From Magnetococcales bacterium (GTDB taxonomy: Bacteria > Pseudomonadota > Magnetococcia > Magnetococcales > JADFWU01), in assembly GCA_015234045.1 (NCBI GenBank), contig JADFWU010000006.1, forward strand, positions 1 through 64,000: 64,000 nt of DNA, in the 5' to 3' direction. How positions within the stretch are numbered: position 1 is the stretch's first letter; each line of letters starts with the position of its first letter. Shown in pieces: positions 51,055 through 59,797 of this stretch. The notes beneath the pieces were generated by a model. The model had not been told where the DNA came from. It was given only the letters and a program-made list of their open reading frames with translations, and searched no databases. Both the position numbers and the translations under genes were made by a program.

Positions 51055-52878
51055 TTGACCGACAATACGAAAAAGCTGATGCCTGAATCACAGGCACTAT
51101 CCATACTCTCCTCGATTTTTGGCTTCAACAGCTTCCGAGGTGCTCAGGAAGAGATTATCAATCACCTGATCCAAGGCCAAAGCGCTTTGGTATTGATGCC
51201 CACTGGTGGCGGTAAATCCCTCTGTTTCCAGATTCCCGCCTTGATCCGGCCTGGATTGGCGGTGGTAATTTCTCCGCTCATCGCCCTGATGCATGATCAA
51301 GTCACTTCCCTGCAACAACTGGGTGTTCGCGCCGCTACGCTTAACTCTTCCCAAAGCGCAGAACAGAACCGTAACACCTGGAGAGCCATAGCCTCAGGTG
51401 AAATAGACCTGCTCTACATGGCACCAGAGCGTCTCCTGAATGAACAAACTCTGGAGTTTCTGAAACAACGACAAATAGCCCTACTCGCCATTGATGAAGC
51501 CCACTGTGTTTCCCAATGGGGTCATGATTTCAGACCAGATTATCTTGGACTTTCAATACTTTCAGAACATTTTCCCGATGTACCGATGTTGGCTCTCACC
51601 GCCACCGCTGATGCGCCTACCCAGTCCGAAATCATAAAACGACTGAATCTTGGCGATTCCCGCGTTTTTATCGCTGGATTTGATCGACCCAATATCCGCT
51701 ACCGTATTACGGCAAAAAATCGGGCTAAAAATCAGTTGTTGGATCTATTACGCACCGAACATGCCGATGATGCCGGTATTGTCTACTGTATGTCGCGTCG
51801 AAAAACCGAGGATATCGCTGAATTTCTCAGAAACGAGGGATTCAACGCGCTGGCCTATCATGCCGGTCTACCCGATGCCACACGCAAACGACATCAGGAT
51901 AGATTTCTACTGGAAGAAGGCGTGATCGTGGTAGCAACCATTGCCTTTGGTATGGGCATCGACAAACCCAACGTCCGCTTCGTTGCCCACCTGGACCCAC
52001 CAAAAAGCATCGAAGCCTACTACCAGGAAACCGGACGCGCCGGACGTGATGGCCTACCCGCTACCGCTTGGATGAGCTATGGCCTGGAAGATGTGGTCAA
52101 ACTGCGCCAGATGATGGCCAACTCCGATGCAGAAGAGCGTTTTAAACGCATTGAAAATCAAAAACTCGATGCCCTGCTCGGACTGTGCGAAACCACCGAA
52201 TGCCGCCGACAAGCCCTACTCCGCTACTTTGGCGAAGAACTGAAAGACCCCTGCGGCAACTGCGACACCTGCCTGACACCGGTAGAGACTTGGGACGGCC
52301 TGGAAGCGGCTCAAAAAGCCCTCTCCTGCGTATTCAGAACCGGACAGCGCTTTGGCGTGAGCTACCTGTCCCAAGTGTTGCGCGGCAAATCCAGTGATCG
52401 TATGGAAAGTTTCGGCCATACCCGAGTGTCTACCTTTGGCATCGGTGAAGATCTGGATGATAAAACCTGGCGCTCGGTCTACCGTCAACTGGTGGCGATG
52501 GGTTTCCTATCCGTAGATATGGAAGGCTACGGCGGACTCAAACTCACCGAACGCAGTCGCCCGGTACTGCGTGGCGCAATGGCGGTAAAATTCCGTAAAG
52601 AACCAAAACGCCTGCCCCGCACCAAAACCAGATCCGCGAAAAAATCCCTGCCCGATAATGTCGATCCTATTTTATGGGAAAAACTCCGCCAACTCCGCCT
52701 ATCCATAGCCAAAGAACAGAGCATTCCGCCTTATATCGTGTTCCACGACACAACGCTCCAAGCCCTTATCCAAATCCGCCCGCGCACCATGCTGGACATG
52801 CGTTCAGTGCCCGGAGTAGGTGATAAGAAATTAGAGAACTATGGCGAGATATTCTTAAAGGCGTTGTGGGAGGAGTGA
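51055..52878 (+). CDS. recQ: ATP-dependent DNA helicase RecQ
   Basis: The 607-residue protein has motif 0 and Walker A ([35 protein letters not shown]), [28 protein letters not shown], and motif [18 protein letters not shown]. The zinc region is [13 protein letters not shown] with CGNCDTC. A winged-helix RQC part follows, then an HRDC domain at the C-terminus ([20 protein letters not shown]). It unwinds DNA 3' to 5' in recombination repair. The start codon appears to be TTG at 51055, without a strong ribosome-binding site; ATG 51079 is an alternative. Confidence 0.97.
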   Translation: MTDNTKKLMPESQALSILSSIFGFNSFRGAQEEIINHLIQGQSALVLMPTGGGKSLCFQIPALIRPGLAVVISPLIALMHDQVTSLQQLGVRAATLNSSQSAEQNRNTWRAIASGEIDLLYMAPERLLNEQTLEFLKQRQIALLAIDEAHCVSQWGHDFRPDYLGLSILSEHFPDVPMLALTATADAPTQSEIIKRLNLGDSRVFIAGFDRPNIRYRITAKNRAKNQLLDLLRTEHADDAGIVYCMSRRKTEDIAEFLRNEGFNALAYHAGLPDATRKRHQDRFLLEEGVIVVATIAFGMGIDKPNVRFVAHLDPPKSIEAYYQETGRAGRDGLPATAWMSYGLEDVVKLRQMMANSDAEERFKRIENQKLDALLGLCETTECRRQALLRYFGEELKDPCGNCDTCLTPVETWDGLEAAQKALSCVFRTGQRFGVSYLSQVLRGKSSDRMESFGHTRVSTFGIGEDLDDKTWRSVYRQLVAMGFLSVDMEGYGGLKLTERSRPVLRGAMAVKFRKEPKRLPRTKTRSAKKSLPDNVDPILWEKLRQLRLSIAKEQSIPPYIVFHDTTLQALIQIRPRTMLDMRSVPGVGDKKLENYGEIFLKALWEE

Positions 52879-52895
52879 CCACCCACAGCACCACA

Positions 52896-53732
52896 TCAGA
52901 AAAGCAGATAAACGCCAACACCCGCCACCGCTAACCACAAGTTTGTGATATTGCTCACCACGATGTTGAGTACCGCTGCCACGGTCATATCCCTGCGTAG
53001 CAAGGTCAGGGCTGACTTGAATTCAGGCCAGCTTGTCAACGTTGCCAGCACCAGAAAACCAATCAGCCCTTTAGGTGCATGAGACGCGGCAGAAGCAACG
53101 TTAACAACCGGATCAAGAAAATACCCCGCCGCCGTGAGAATCAAAAGCGAAGGCACAAACCAGAGCTTATGTACTGCCAACGCTTCTTCTTCATCGGGCT
53201 CCTGCTCAGTTGGGCGTTTAAAAAACAGCGCCATGGAAACAACCAGAGCGACACCAGCCCAAAGCGCATAGTGCCCAGGATCAAGCAGGTAAAACACACC
53301 AGCCAAACTGGCAGTAATAATCACTGTGGAAAAAAAGTAGACCGGACTGACAGAAAGCACCGACTTCACATGACGCATCAATACCGCTGCCAACAGTAAA
53401 AGCAGTGGATTCATATAATTGGAACCAAGTGGTGTCGAAGAAGCAAATAGAATATCGCCGTTAATCAATCCAACAATCACAACCAGCGCTTCTGGACCAT
53501 TGGTCAAAAAACCGGTCAGCGTGCCAATACCGCGCACATTTTTCATGGTTTCGATGATCACCTCAATAGAAGTGCCCACCATGAACATAATCACAATAAT
53601 GCCCGCAGCACCAAGAAAAGCCCCTTGCACATCACCATCAAACAGAAGCGCTGAACCGCAGAAAAACAACACGGTGAGCACCCAGGCACCGATGTCAACA
53701 AGACCAATTGATTCAAGAATAAATTTTTTCAT
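52896..53732 (-). CDS. Sodium/calcium exchanger-type membrane protein
   Basis: The 278-residue protein has about nine transmembrane helices. Exchanger-type alpha repeats are suggested by GFLTNGPEALVVIVGLINGD with FASSTPLGSNYMNPLLLLLA (G-x-x-E and G-S-N-x-x-N) and by FLVLATLTSWPEFKSALTLL with ILNIVVSNITNLWLAVAG. This is the two-repeat layout of the Na_Ca_ex family, with Pro-Glu in both repeats. The transported ion cannot be read from the sequence. It converges with recQ, 17 bp apart. Confidence 0.8.
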   Translation of the reverse strand: MKKFILESIGLVDIGAWVLTVLFFCGSALLFDGDVQGAFLGAAGIIVIMFMVGTSIEVIIETMKNVRGIGTLTGFLTNGPEALVVIVGLINGDILFASSTPLGSNYMNPLLLLLAAVLMRHVKSVLSVSPVYFFSTVIITASLAGVFYLLDPGHYALWAGVALVVSMALFFKRPTEQEPDEEEALAVHKLWFVPSLLILTAAGYFLDPVVNVASAASHAPKGLIGFLVLATLTSWPEFKSALTLLRRDMTVAAVLNIVVSNITNLWLAVAGVGVYLLF

Positions 53733-54154
53733 CGCTGATTAACCATATTGTTACACTTGTGAGGTTGAAATGATTTATGAATACAAGATCAATTTGTTAT
53801 CATGATGTTCCATAAAGCAGCATTATAGAACACTATGAGTATAGCAAATTATACGTCTCAGACGGGATATGGTATAGAGAGAATAACTGGTCAATCTTTT
53901 TTGTTTTGTGACAGAGCAATTGCCCACACCCCTGCTATTCCCCCTTGACAACCAAAGCCTTTCCTTACTAATTCTCATTGATTTTACATATAAATTCACA
54001 AATAATTCATAGTAGGTTGCTCTATTGCACATGCTTAGTGTATTTTTTTGCTGTTGTTAGTTTCTTGTATGCGTTTTGCGCCTCCGGGAATCAGCAACCG
54101 GTTTGAGAGTCTCAACCGCTCTTGAACTTTCTCAAACTTTTGGTTTGGGACCCA
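53733..54154. other. Intergenic region, no gene supported
   Basis: The 420-bp AT-rich stretch has no open frame with reasonable composition. The first part should hold the promoter of the exchanger gene, transcribed leftward. Confidence 0.45.
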
Positions 54155-54198
54155 TAAAAAAGCCACTTCAATCCTTTGGATTGAAGTGGCTTTTTTTT
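54155..54198. terminator. Bidirectional terminator after minE
   Basis: AGCCACTTCAATCC (54161-54174) and GGATTGAAGTGGCT (54178-54191) are perfect partners with a 3-nt loop, flanked by A6 and T8. It lies 20 bp past the minE stop. Confidence 0.92.
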
Positions 54199-54218
54199 CT
54201 TATTTTATTCTTTCCAGG

Positions 54219-54521
54219 TTAGGCGCTTTGCGTCTGAGTTCGGATGGTATAACCGCCACCGGCTTCCAACTCAACAATAGGCACGTTCAACTCCAGGAAC
54301 TCACAGCCGTCTTGATGTTCCACCTGAACTTTGACTTGATCCCGCTCCACTGGGAAATATTTGGCCAACACCTGGAAGATATCTTCCTGAAGTTCGGTCA
54401 GATAATCCGGCATGCCTGCACGGCTGGAACGCTCCAAAGCAACCAACACCTGTAAACGCTCTTTCGCTACGGAAGCAGATTTTTTTCGATATGATTTGAA
54501 AATCGATCCGAGAAGAGACAT
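54219..54521 (-). CDS. minE: MinE, topological specificity factor of division-site selection
   Basis: The 100-residue protein starts SLLGSIFKSYRKKSASVAKE (amphipathic membrane-targeting start), then RLQVLVALERSSRAGMPDYL (MinD-contact strand) and EVLEL-type end (CEFLELNVPIVELEAGGGY). It is about 12 residues longer than the E. coli protein. It stimulates MinD ATPase at the membrane to drive pole-to-pole oscillation. It is 6 bp after minD. Confidence 0.95.
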   Translation of the reverse strand: MSLLGSIFKSYRKKSASVAKERLQVLVALERSSRAGMPDYLTELQEDIFQVLAKYFPVERDQVKVQVEHQDGCEFLELNVPIVELEAGGGYTIRTQTQSA

Positions 54522-54527
54522 AGCTGC

Positions 54528-55340
54528 TTAACCTCCGCCAAAAATGCGTTGTAATAAGCTTGGCTTACGCTCCTGCAAAAAGCGCATTGGACGATTCTCA
54601 CCAGCGATCCGACATACCGCATCTTCATAGGCCTGAGCAGCACTGGTTCCCGCTTCCAGAATCACCGGCAAACCGGCGTTTGAAGACTGAAGCACCTGGG
54701 TAGACTCAGGAATAACACCCAACAACGGTACATTGAGAATGTCGTTGATATCGTTCACGCCCAACATCTCACCCTTCTCCACCCGTGAAGGTACATAGCG
54801 GGTGACCAATAGATGTTGGCGCACTGGCTCGTCACCATTCTTGGCGCGAAAGGTCTTGGCATCCAACAGACCCAAAATCCGATCCGCATCACGCACTGAA
54901 GAGACCTCTGGATTGGTGACAATCAACGCTTCATCGGCAAAGTACATTGCCATAAACGCGCCTTTCTCAATCCCGGCCGGAGAGTCGCAAATAATGTAGT
55001 CGAAACTCTTTTTCAACTCCATGATGATGGATTCCACACCTTCCATGGTGAGGGCATCCTTATCCCGTGTTTGGGATGCGGCCAGGATGTACAGGTTTTC
55101 GACCCGTTTATCCTTGATCAAGGCCTGGGACAGGTTTGCATCATCGTGAATCACGTTGATGAAGTCATAAACGACTCGGCGTTCACACCCCATGATCAAA
55201 TCAAGGTTGCGTAAACCAACATCAAAATCGATGACAACGGTCCTGAATCCCTTCTGGGCCAGACCTACCGCAAAACTGGCACTGGTGGTGGTTTTACCCA
55301 CGCCCCCTTTACCCGATGTGACGACAATGACTTTTGCCAA
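54528..55340 (-). CDS. minD: MinD, membrane-associated ATPase of division-site selection
   Basis: The 270-residue protein starts AKVIVVTSGKGGVGKTTTSA with the deviant Walker A (K-G-G-V-G-K-T). It continues with FDVGLRNLDLIMGCERRVVY, DYIICDSPAGIEKGAFMAMY, and an amphipathic C-terminal helix RKPSLLQRIFGGG. A TTG start at 55340 gives exactly the family length and has GAGAGG 8 bases upstream; the longer GTG start at 55361 is less likely. It recruits MinC to the membrane. Confidence 0.96.
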   Translation of the reverse strand: MAKVIVVTSGKGGVGKTTTSASFAVGLAQKGFRTVVIDFDVGLRNLDLIMGCERRVVYDFINVIHDDANLSQALIKDKRVENLYILAASQTRDKDALTMEGVESIIMELKKSFDYIICDSPAGIEKGAFMAMYFADEALIVTNPEVSSVRDADRILGLLDAKTFRAKNGDEPVRQHLLVTRYVPSRVEKGEMLGVNDINDILNVPLLGVIPESTQVLQSSNAGLPVILEAGTSAAQAYEDAVCRIAGENRPMRFLQERKPSLLQRIFGGG

Positions 55341-55544
55341 TTGGGATTCCTCTCTTTTCACTCTTGAAATATTTCATGGATGAGGAACACTGTCCGCCAT
55401 CCTCCGACCATGCATTTCCAATTTGGAATGGTCATGGTTAATTATATTCGCTAACGTTCATCACAAGGGGACAAACCTCCCCCTTTCCAGACTCTGAAAG
55501 ATCACCAGGTGACCTTCATCTCAGGTGTTGCCTATTCAATCTAT

Positions 55545-56375
55545 TCAAACCAGCGGAGCAAATTCCAACAGATCATCCGCCAGCCATATCTGCGCTGGAC
55601 TGCAATTGAATTCTCGAGGAATAAACTCACTCACTTGATAGATTCCAGCAATCGCCACCAACTGAGCATCCAGTTCATGACAAAAGATCCGTGCTTCAGT
55701 ATCACCACCAGCACCCGCCAACGCCCGACCACGTAGCGGCCCGTAGACATGAATATTGCCGTCCGCCAACACCTCACCGCCACCATTGACTGGACCCAAC
55801 ACAATCAAGTCGCCATTACGTGCATAAACCCGCTGACCACTACGCACTGGATGATCAATAATCCGCGTTGCCGTTTTTTCAACAGGGGCTTCACTGTCTT
55901 CAGGGATTTTAGGAAGAGGCGCTGTGGGAACAGGCTCGGGTTCGGGTTCGGGTTCCGGTTCAACTACCGGCTCTTTCGGAAGAACCATTGTCTCATCCGC
56001 AAAAACCCCCAGCCCCAATGAACGGGCTGAACGCTTGAGAGAGTCCGTGCCATAACGCACACCAACCGGCACCAACCGACGGGCACGTAAGATGGTCACC
56101 ACTCCACGGAGATCAAGAACCGGACTGAATTCCGATTTTGCCGCCTCGGAAAACATGCTCAGATCGAGCATCACAGGCGCATCACGAAAAAAGTCGCCAG
56201 ATTTTTCCAAACTCAAGTCCAAATGGGCCTTAATCGCGTTGAGATCTGGACGCAATAGCCGCAAGCTGGTCAAATTGATGGACGTACCACGAAAATCAAT
56301 GGCATCCTTTTCAATAGGCGCTGGTTTTTCAGCGGGTTGCTCTGGATCAACCGGTTTTTCTTGCAACTGACTCAT
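55545..56375 (-). CDS. minC: MinC, septum-site inhibitor
   Basis: The 276-residue protein has the N-terminal FtsZ-inhibiting domain (FRGTSINLTSLRLLRPDLNA, then FFRDAPVMLDLSMF), a Pro/Glu repeat linker (PEPEPEPEPVP, about residues 140-150) and the C-terminal beta-helix domain that binds MinD (VRSGQRVYARNGDLIVLGPV, then NIHVYGPLRGRALAGAGGD). It is the first gene of the leftward min cluster, but it is separated from minD by 204 bp. Confidence 0.95.
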   Translation of the reverse strand: MSQLQEKPVDPEQPAEKPAPIEKDAIDFRGTSINLTSLRLLRPDLNAIKAHLDLSLEKSGDFFRDAPVMLDLSMFSEAAKSEFSPVLDLRGVVTILRARRLVPVGVRYGTDSLKRSARSLGLGVFADETMVLPKEPVVEPEPEPEPEPVPTAPLPKIPEDSEAPVEKTATRIIDHPVRSGQRVYARNGDLIVLGPVNGGGEVLADGNIHVYGPLRGRALAGAGGDTEARIFCHELDAQLVAIAGIYQVSEFIPREFNCSPAQIWLADDLLEFAPLV

Positions 56376-56891
56376 AATGCCCAACGGTCCTAAGTTCTTT
56401 CAAAATACGCAATCAAAACCATCAGCCATATTCATTACAGAAACATGACAAAAAGGCTGCTCCCTAAACACCGGAAACAGTCATGATGGCGATTTAATCA
56501 ATCACTGCCTACTCATTGAGGTGAGAAAAACAGGTACGCCCGCTCGGCAACGGCTGGTCAAACCAACCCTGTCGAATTTGTGTTTTTATGGATCTTCCCT
56601 CTGAAGGTAACCGAGTAGAAAAGATCCGTCAAGCATGCGTGTGATTCGCTCTGTCACCCGCATTCACTTTAACTCAAACATATCTACATTCCACACCCGG
56701 CATTATTTGCCCCTTTCATCATTATCGGCAAATAATACCATGAACGCCCCTCCTCTATCCTGACTCAGGATTTCAAATATTATATCACAAAATCAATTAA
56801 TTAAACATATAAACTGAACTTGGCAAGCTTCTTGATTTCCCATTTAAGACAACGCATTAGTTCCAGTTTGCTCAACACTTGGAGAACTGTC
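56376..56891. other. Divergent intergenic region between minC and the ankyrin gene
   Basis: The 516 bp contain no gene that I can support. The right part (56700-56820) is AT-rich and may hold the ankyrin gene promoter. The frame open from 56820 is judged to begin at 56892. Confidence 0.45.
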
Positions 56892-57392
56892 ATGTCATCA
56901 CCGAATATCCGTCACACTCTGGCGGTTGCACAGGATCAGCTGGATGACACTCTGACCCATATCAAGACTCTATCTGAAAACCTACCCTTGCCCAGATCGT
57001 TTCGACTATCTGGCTTGGCCTTGATCGTGCCTGCCCTACTGCTTTCCAGCTTTGTGGATCGGCCCGGCACATCGCCCACGACCCTTGTCAGTCAAATCAA
57101 ACCTGCGTTACACAGCCAAACCCAGATCACCCCGACTCAATGGGATGCATTTAACATTCATGTCATGCTTGATCGTGGAGAGTCATTTGATGTGGTTGAC
57201 CTGCGTGGTCGTACTGTACTGATGTGGGCGGCTGAAAGTGGACAGTTTGAGATCGTCTCTCGACTGCTTGAACATGGTGTTAACGTCAATGACACTGATC
57301 AGTGGGGTCGATCTGCCCTACATATGGCAATCGCAAATAATCATCGTGAAATCGTGAAATTATTGATGGACCATCAAGCAAACCTGACATGA
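56892..57392 (+). CDS. Membrane-anchored ankyrin-repeat protein, 166 aa
   Basis: The protein has one transmembrane segment (LSGLALIVPALLLSSFV, about residues 38-54) and a C-terminal pair of ankyrin repeats: LRGRTVLMWAAESGQFEIVS and QWGRSALHMAIANNHREIVK with LLEHGVNVND between. It may serve as a protein-binding domain in the periplasm. GGAG lies 7 bases before ATG 56892. The partner is unknown. Confidence 0.8.
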   Translation: MSSPNIRHTLAVAQDQLDDTLTHIKTLSENLPLPRSFRLSGLALIVPALLLSSFVDRPGTSPTTLVSQIKPALHSQTQITPTQWDAFNIHVMLDRGESFDVVDLRGRTVLMWAAESGQFEIVSRLLEHGVNVNDTDQWGRSALHMAIANNHREIVKLLMDHQANLT

Positions 57393-57403
57393 CAATCCTA
57401 CAA

Positions 57404-57490
57404 ACCGAATGACACAGAAGTGTGTCATATAAAAAGTGTGTCGCCTCGTGAAACAGTTGTGACACACCGAATGACACAGAAGTGTTTCAC
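57404..57490. repeat. Repeated TGACACA dyad between two genes
   Basis: ACCGAATGACACAGAAGTGT occurs at 57404-57423 and 57466-57485, 62 bp apart. In the first copy TGACACA and TGTGTCA (57410-57427) form a dyad, and another TGACACA-like word lies between. It could be an operator or part of the ankyrin mRNA 3' end. Confidence 0.6.
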
Positions 57491-57506
57491 ACAGTGCACA
57501 AAAAAC

Positions 57507-57531
57507 AGCCGCTCATATGCGGCTTTTTTTA
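57507..57531 (+). terminator. Terminator upstream of the NtrC-type gene
   Basis: AGCCGC and GCGGCT around a 6-nt loop are followed by T7. It ends the transcription unit of the ankyrin gene. Confidence 0.85.
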
Positions 57532-57808
57532 TTTTATACTCTTAAATCATAGTGTTATGGCATGCCTGCAAAACTGGCACGCCTCCTGCTAATATCAAGA
57601 TACCATGAGCAAACTGTGACGTAACAAACTCAACCAACAGCAAGCCCTCAGCTGTGTTCATGGTAATTAAATTTTGGTTGACTACGTCACGAACGCCATG
57701 GGCGACTATACGCGATGTGTTTTCGGACCCCCCTCCCCACCCATCTCGTTAGTCGCCCTGGTTCTTTTTATTACTCTCCTTTGCTCCTTTTTGGGAGCAA
57801 TACAAGAC

Positions 57809-57897
57809 CCGTCAAGTCTGTCCGTTTTTTTCACTCTCATTTCTTTGAGATCCGTGGCAACCCTCCAGAAAAAAGAGTATTCTGACAGACTTGACGG
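57809..57897. repeat. 89-bp element with perfect 14-bp inverted ends
   Basis: CCGTCAAGTCTGTC (57809-57822) is the exact reverse complement of 57884-57897. It has no coding role that I can see and lies directly left of the MITE fragment, so it may be another small mobile repeat. Confidence 0.65.
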
Positions 57898-57904
57898 AGT
57901 GTTA

Positions 57905-57952
57905 GAGTCACGGAAAAAATTAATCATTCCAGTCGCGCAGGATATTGGTTCG
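57905..57952. repeat. MITE fragment upstream of the NtrC-type gene
   Basis: The segment GTCACGGAAAAAATTAATCA through CAGTCGCGCAGGATATTGGT matches, in reverse, the right end of the element at 32729-32886 over about 48 bp with a few changes. It is open in frame with the regulator gene, so the long upstream reading frame is an artefact of the insertion. Confidence 0.8.
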
Positions 57953-57994
57953 CCTTCCGTGTTGATTCCAGCTTTCTCAAGGGGGAGAGAAGCG

Positions 57995-59779
57995 TTGGAA
58001 AACGCCATTCTACTTGTTGATGATGATAATAGCGTTCGTTCGGTATATGGTGCTTTTATCCAAAAGGCAGGCTTTCACGTGCATATGGCCGAAAGCTATA
58101 CCGAAGCACTAAACATTATCAGTAGCGTCAATTTTGATTTAATTATCACAGATATCCATCTTGGTGATAACAACGGGCTCAATCTCGTCAAAGAAGTCCA
58201 TGCCCGTGAGCTTGACACCTATATTCTGGTTATTACCGGATATCCCGACTTTCAAACCGTTCAAGAGGCACTGCGCTTTGGCGCGTTTGATTATCTATCC
58301 AAGCCCATTCGACGTGAAGACCTGATCCTGGCCATCCATCGTGCCATGGATCATAAGGCCATGCGCGATGAACGCACGCGTTTGCGTCGTGATCTTCAGG
58401 CCATCTTTCGTTCGGTAAAAGATGCCATCATCACTGTTGACACCCAGCTGAACATTTTAGCAGTCAACCAGGCTGCTGACCGACTTTGCCAGCTGAACCA
58501 TCAACAAGTCAGCCAACCCATGACTACTGAAAACAACAACAACTGCATCCATCACTGCCGTGAAGCCGTTTTAAAAGTACTCAAAACGAGTAACACTGTT
58601 GAACTGACCCGTATCAGCTGTGAACATGCAGACGGCTCACCGTTGATGATCAATGTAACCGTCTCACCGCTTGTGGATGAATCAGATCACACCATGGGTG
58701 CTGTTCTTGTCATACGAGATGAAACCCGAATTGCAGCGCTGGAAAGAGATCTTAACGCACGTCGCCAATTTCACCGAATTGTCGGTCAAAGCGCTACAAT
58801 GCAGAGGATCTACGGTCTGATTGAGGATCTTAGCCGGGTTGAAAGCACGGTGTTAATCCATGGTGAGAGCGGCACAGGCAAAGAGTTGGTCGCCGAAGCA
58901 CTCCACTATGAAAGCGCACGCAGAGACAATCCATTGGTTAAGATCAACTGCGCCGCATTGACCGATACACTGCTCGAAAGCGAACTTTTTGGCCATGTGC
59001 GCGGTGCATTTACCGGTGCCCATCAGGATAAATTGGGTCGCTTTGAGTTGGCAGACAAAGGCACAATTTTTTTAGATGAAATCGGTGATATCTCGCCACA
59101 AATGCAAACACGACTGCTCAGAGTCCTTCAAGAGCGTGAGTTCGAACGGGTTGGCGACACCCGCACACGACAGGTCGATGTACGCGTGGTTGCCGCGACC
59201 AATGTTAATCTCAAAGAACGAGTAGAACAGAAGAAATTTCGGGAAGATCTCTACTATCGACTGAAAGTCGTGGTCATTCCGTTGCCACCTCTCAGACAAC
59301 GCCGGGATGATATTCCACTACTGATCAATCATTTCATCAATCGATTCAACACCCTGTTCAACAAAGAGATCAATGGTGTCACTGAACAGGTACTCAAGAC
59401 GTTCATGAATAATAACTGGCCGGGCAATATTCGTGAGATTCAACATGTAATTGAACATGCCTTTGTGGTCTGCCATCAACCCGTTATTGATATGGATCAC
59501 CTACCGCCAGAGTTTCGTGATAGCCCGATATTCCAACCCGTTCAGACAGCGCATAACCCGCTATCTACAACATATGATCAAGACGCAAAGTTACCAAACT
59601 CAACCGATCAACAAAGCGGTCCAGCACATCAACTGAGCGAAAAAGAGCAAATTGTCATTGCACTGAATCAAACCGGATGGGTGAAAGCACGGGCAGCGCG
59701 TTTATTGGGATTTAGCCGCAGCACCATGTATCGTAAAATGCGGTCCTATAATCTGGAAGATGCTCCAGAATCGTGGTAA
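57995..59779 (+). CDS. NtrC-type sigma-54-dependent response regulator with PAS domain
   Basis: The 594-residue protein has a receiver domain (AILLVDDDNSVRSVYGAFIQ, phosphor-acceptor in DLIITDIHLGDNNGL, Lys in YLSKPIRREDL), a PAS-like sensor (VKDAIITVDTQLNILAVNQA), and an AAA+ domain with GESGTGKELVAEAL, the sigma-54 loop GAFTGA and GTIFLDEIGDISPQMQTRLL. A Fis-type HTH follows (ALNQTGWVKARAARLLGFSR). It activates sigma-54 promoters after phosphorylation. I chose TTG 57995 because GGGGGAGAGA lies just upstream and the receiver begins right there; the frame is open from 57674 across a MITE fragment. It converges on a histidine kinase, 18 bp away. Confidence 0.92.
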   Translation: MENAILLVDDDNSVRSVYGAFIQKAGFHVHMAESYTEALNIISSVNFDLIITDIHLGDNNGLNLVKEVHARELDTYILVITGYPDFQTVQEALRFGAFDYLSKPIRREDLILAIHRAMDHKAMRDERTRLRRDLQAIFRSVKDAIITVDTQLNILAVNQAADRLCQLNHQQVSQPMTTENNNNCIHHCREAVLKVLKTSNTVELTRISCEHADGSPLMINVTVSPLVDESDHTMGAVLVIRDETRIAALERDLNARRQFHRIVGQSATMQRIYGLIEDLSRVESTVLIHGESGTGKELVAEALHYESARRDNPLVKINCAALTDTLLESELFGHVRGAFTGAHQDKLGRFELADKGTIFLDEIGDISPQMQTRLLRVLQEREFERVGDTRTRQVDVRVVAATNVNLKERVEQKKFREDLYYRLKVVVIPLPPLRQRRDDIPLLINHFINRFNTLFNKEINGVTEQVLKTFMNNNWPGNIREIQHVIEHAFVVCHQPVIDMDHLPPEFRDSPIFQPVQTAHNPLSTTYDQDAKLPNSTDQQSGPAHQLSEKEQIVIALNQTGWVKARAARLLGFSRSTMYRKMRSYNLEDAPESW

Positions 59780-59797
59780 CACCTCACATCTATCCCG

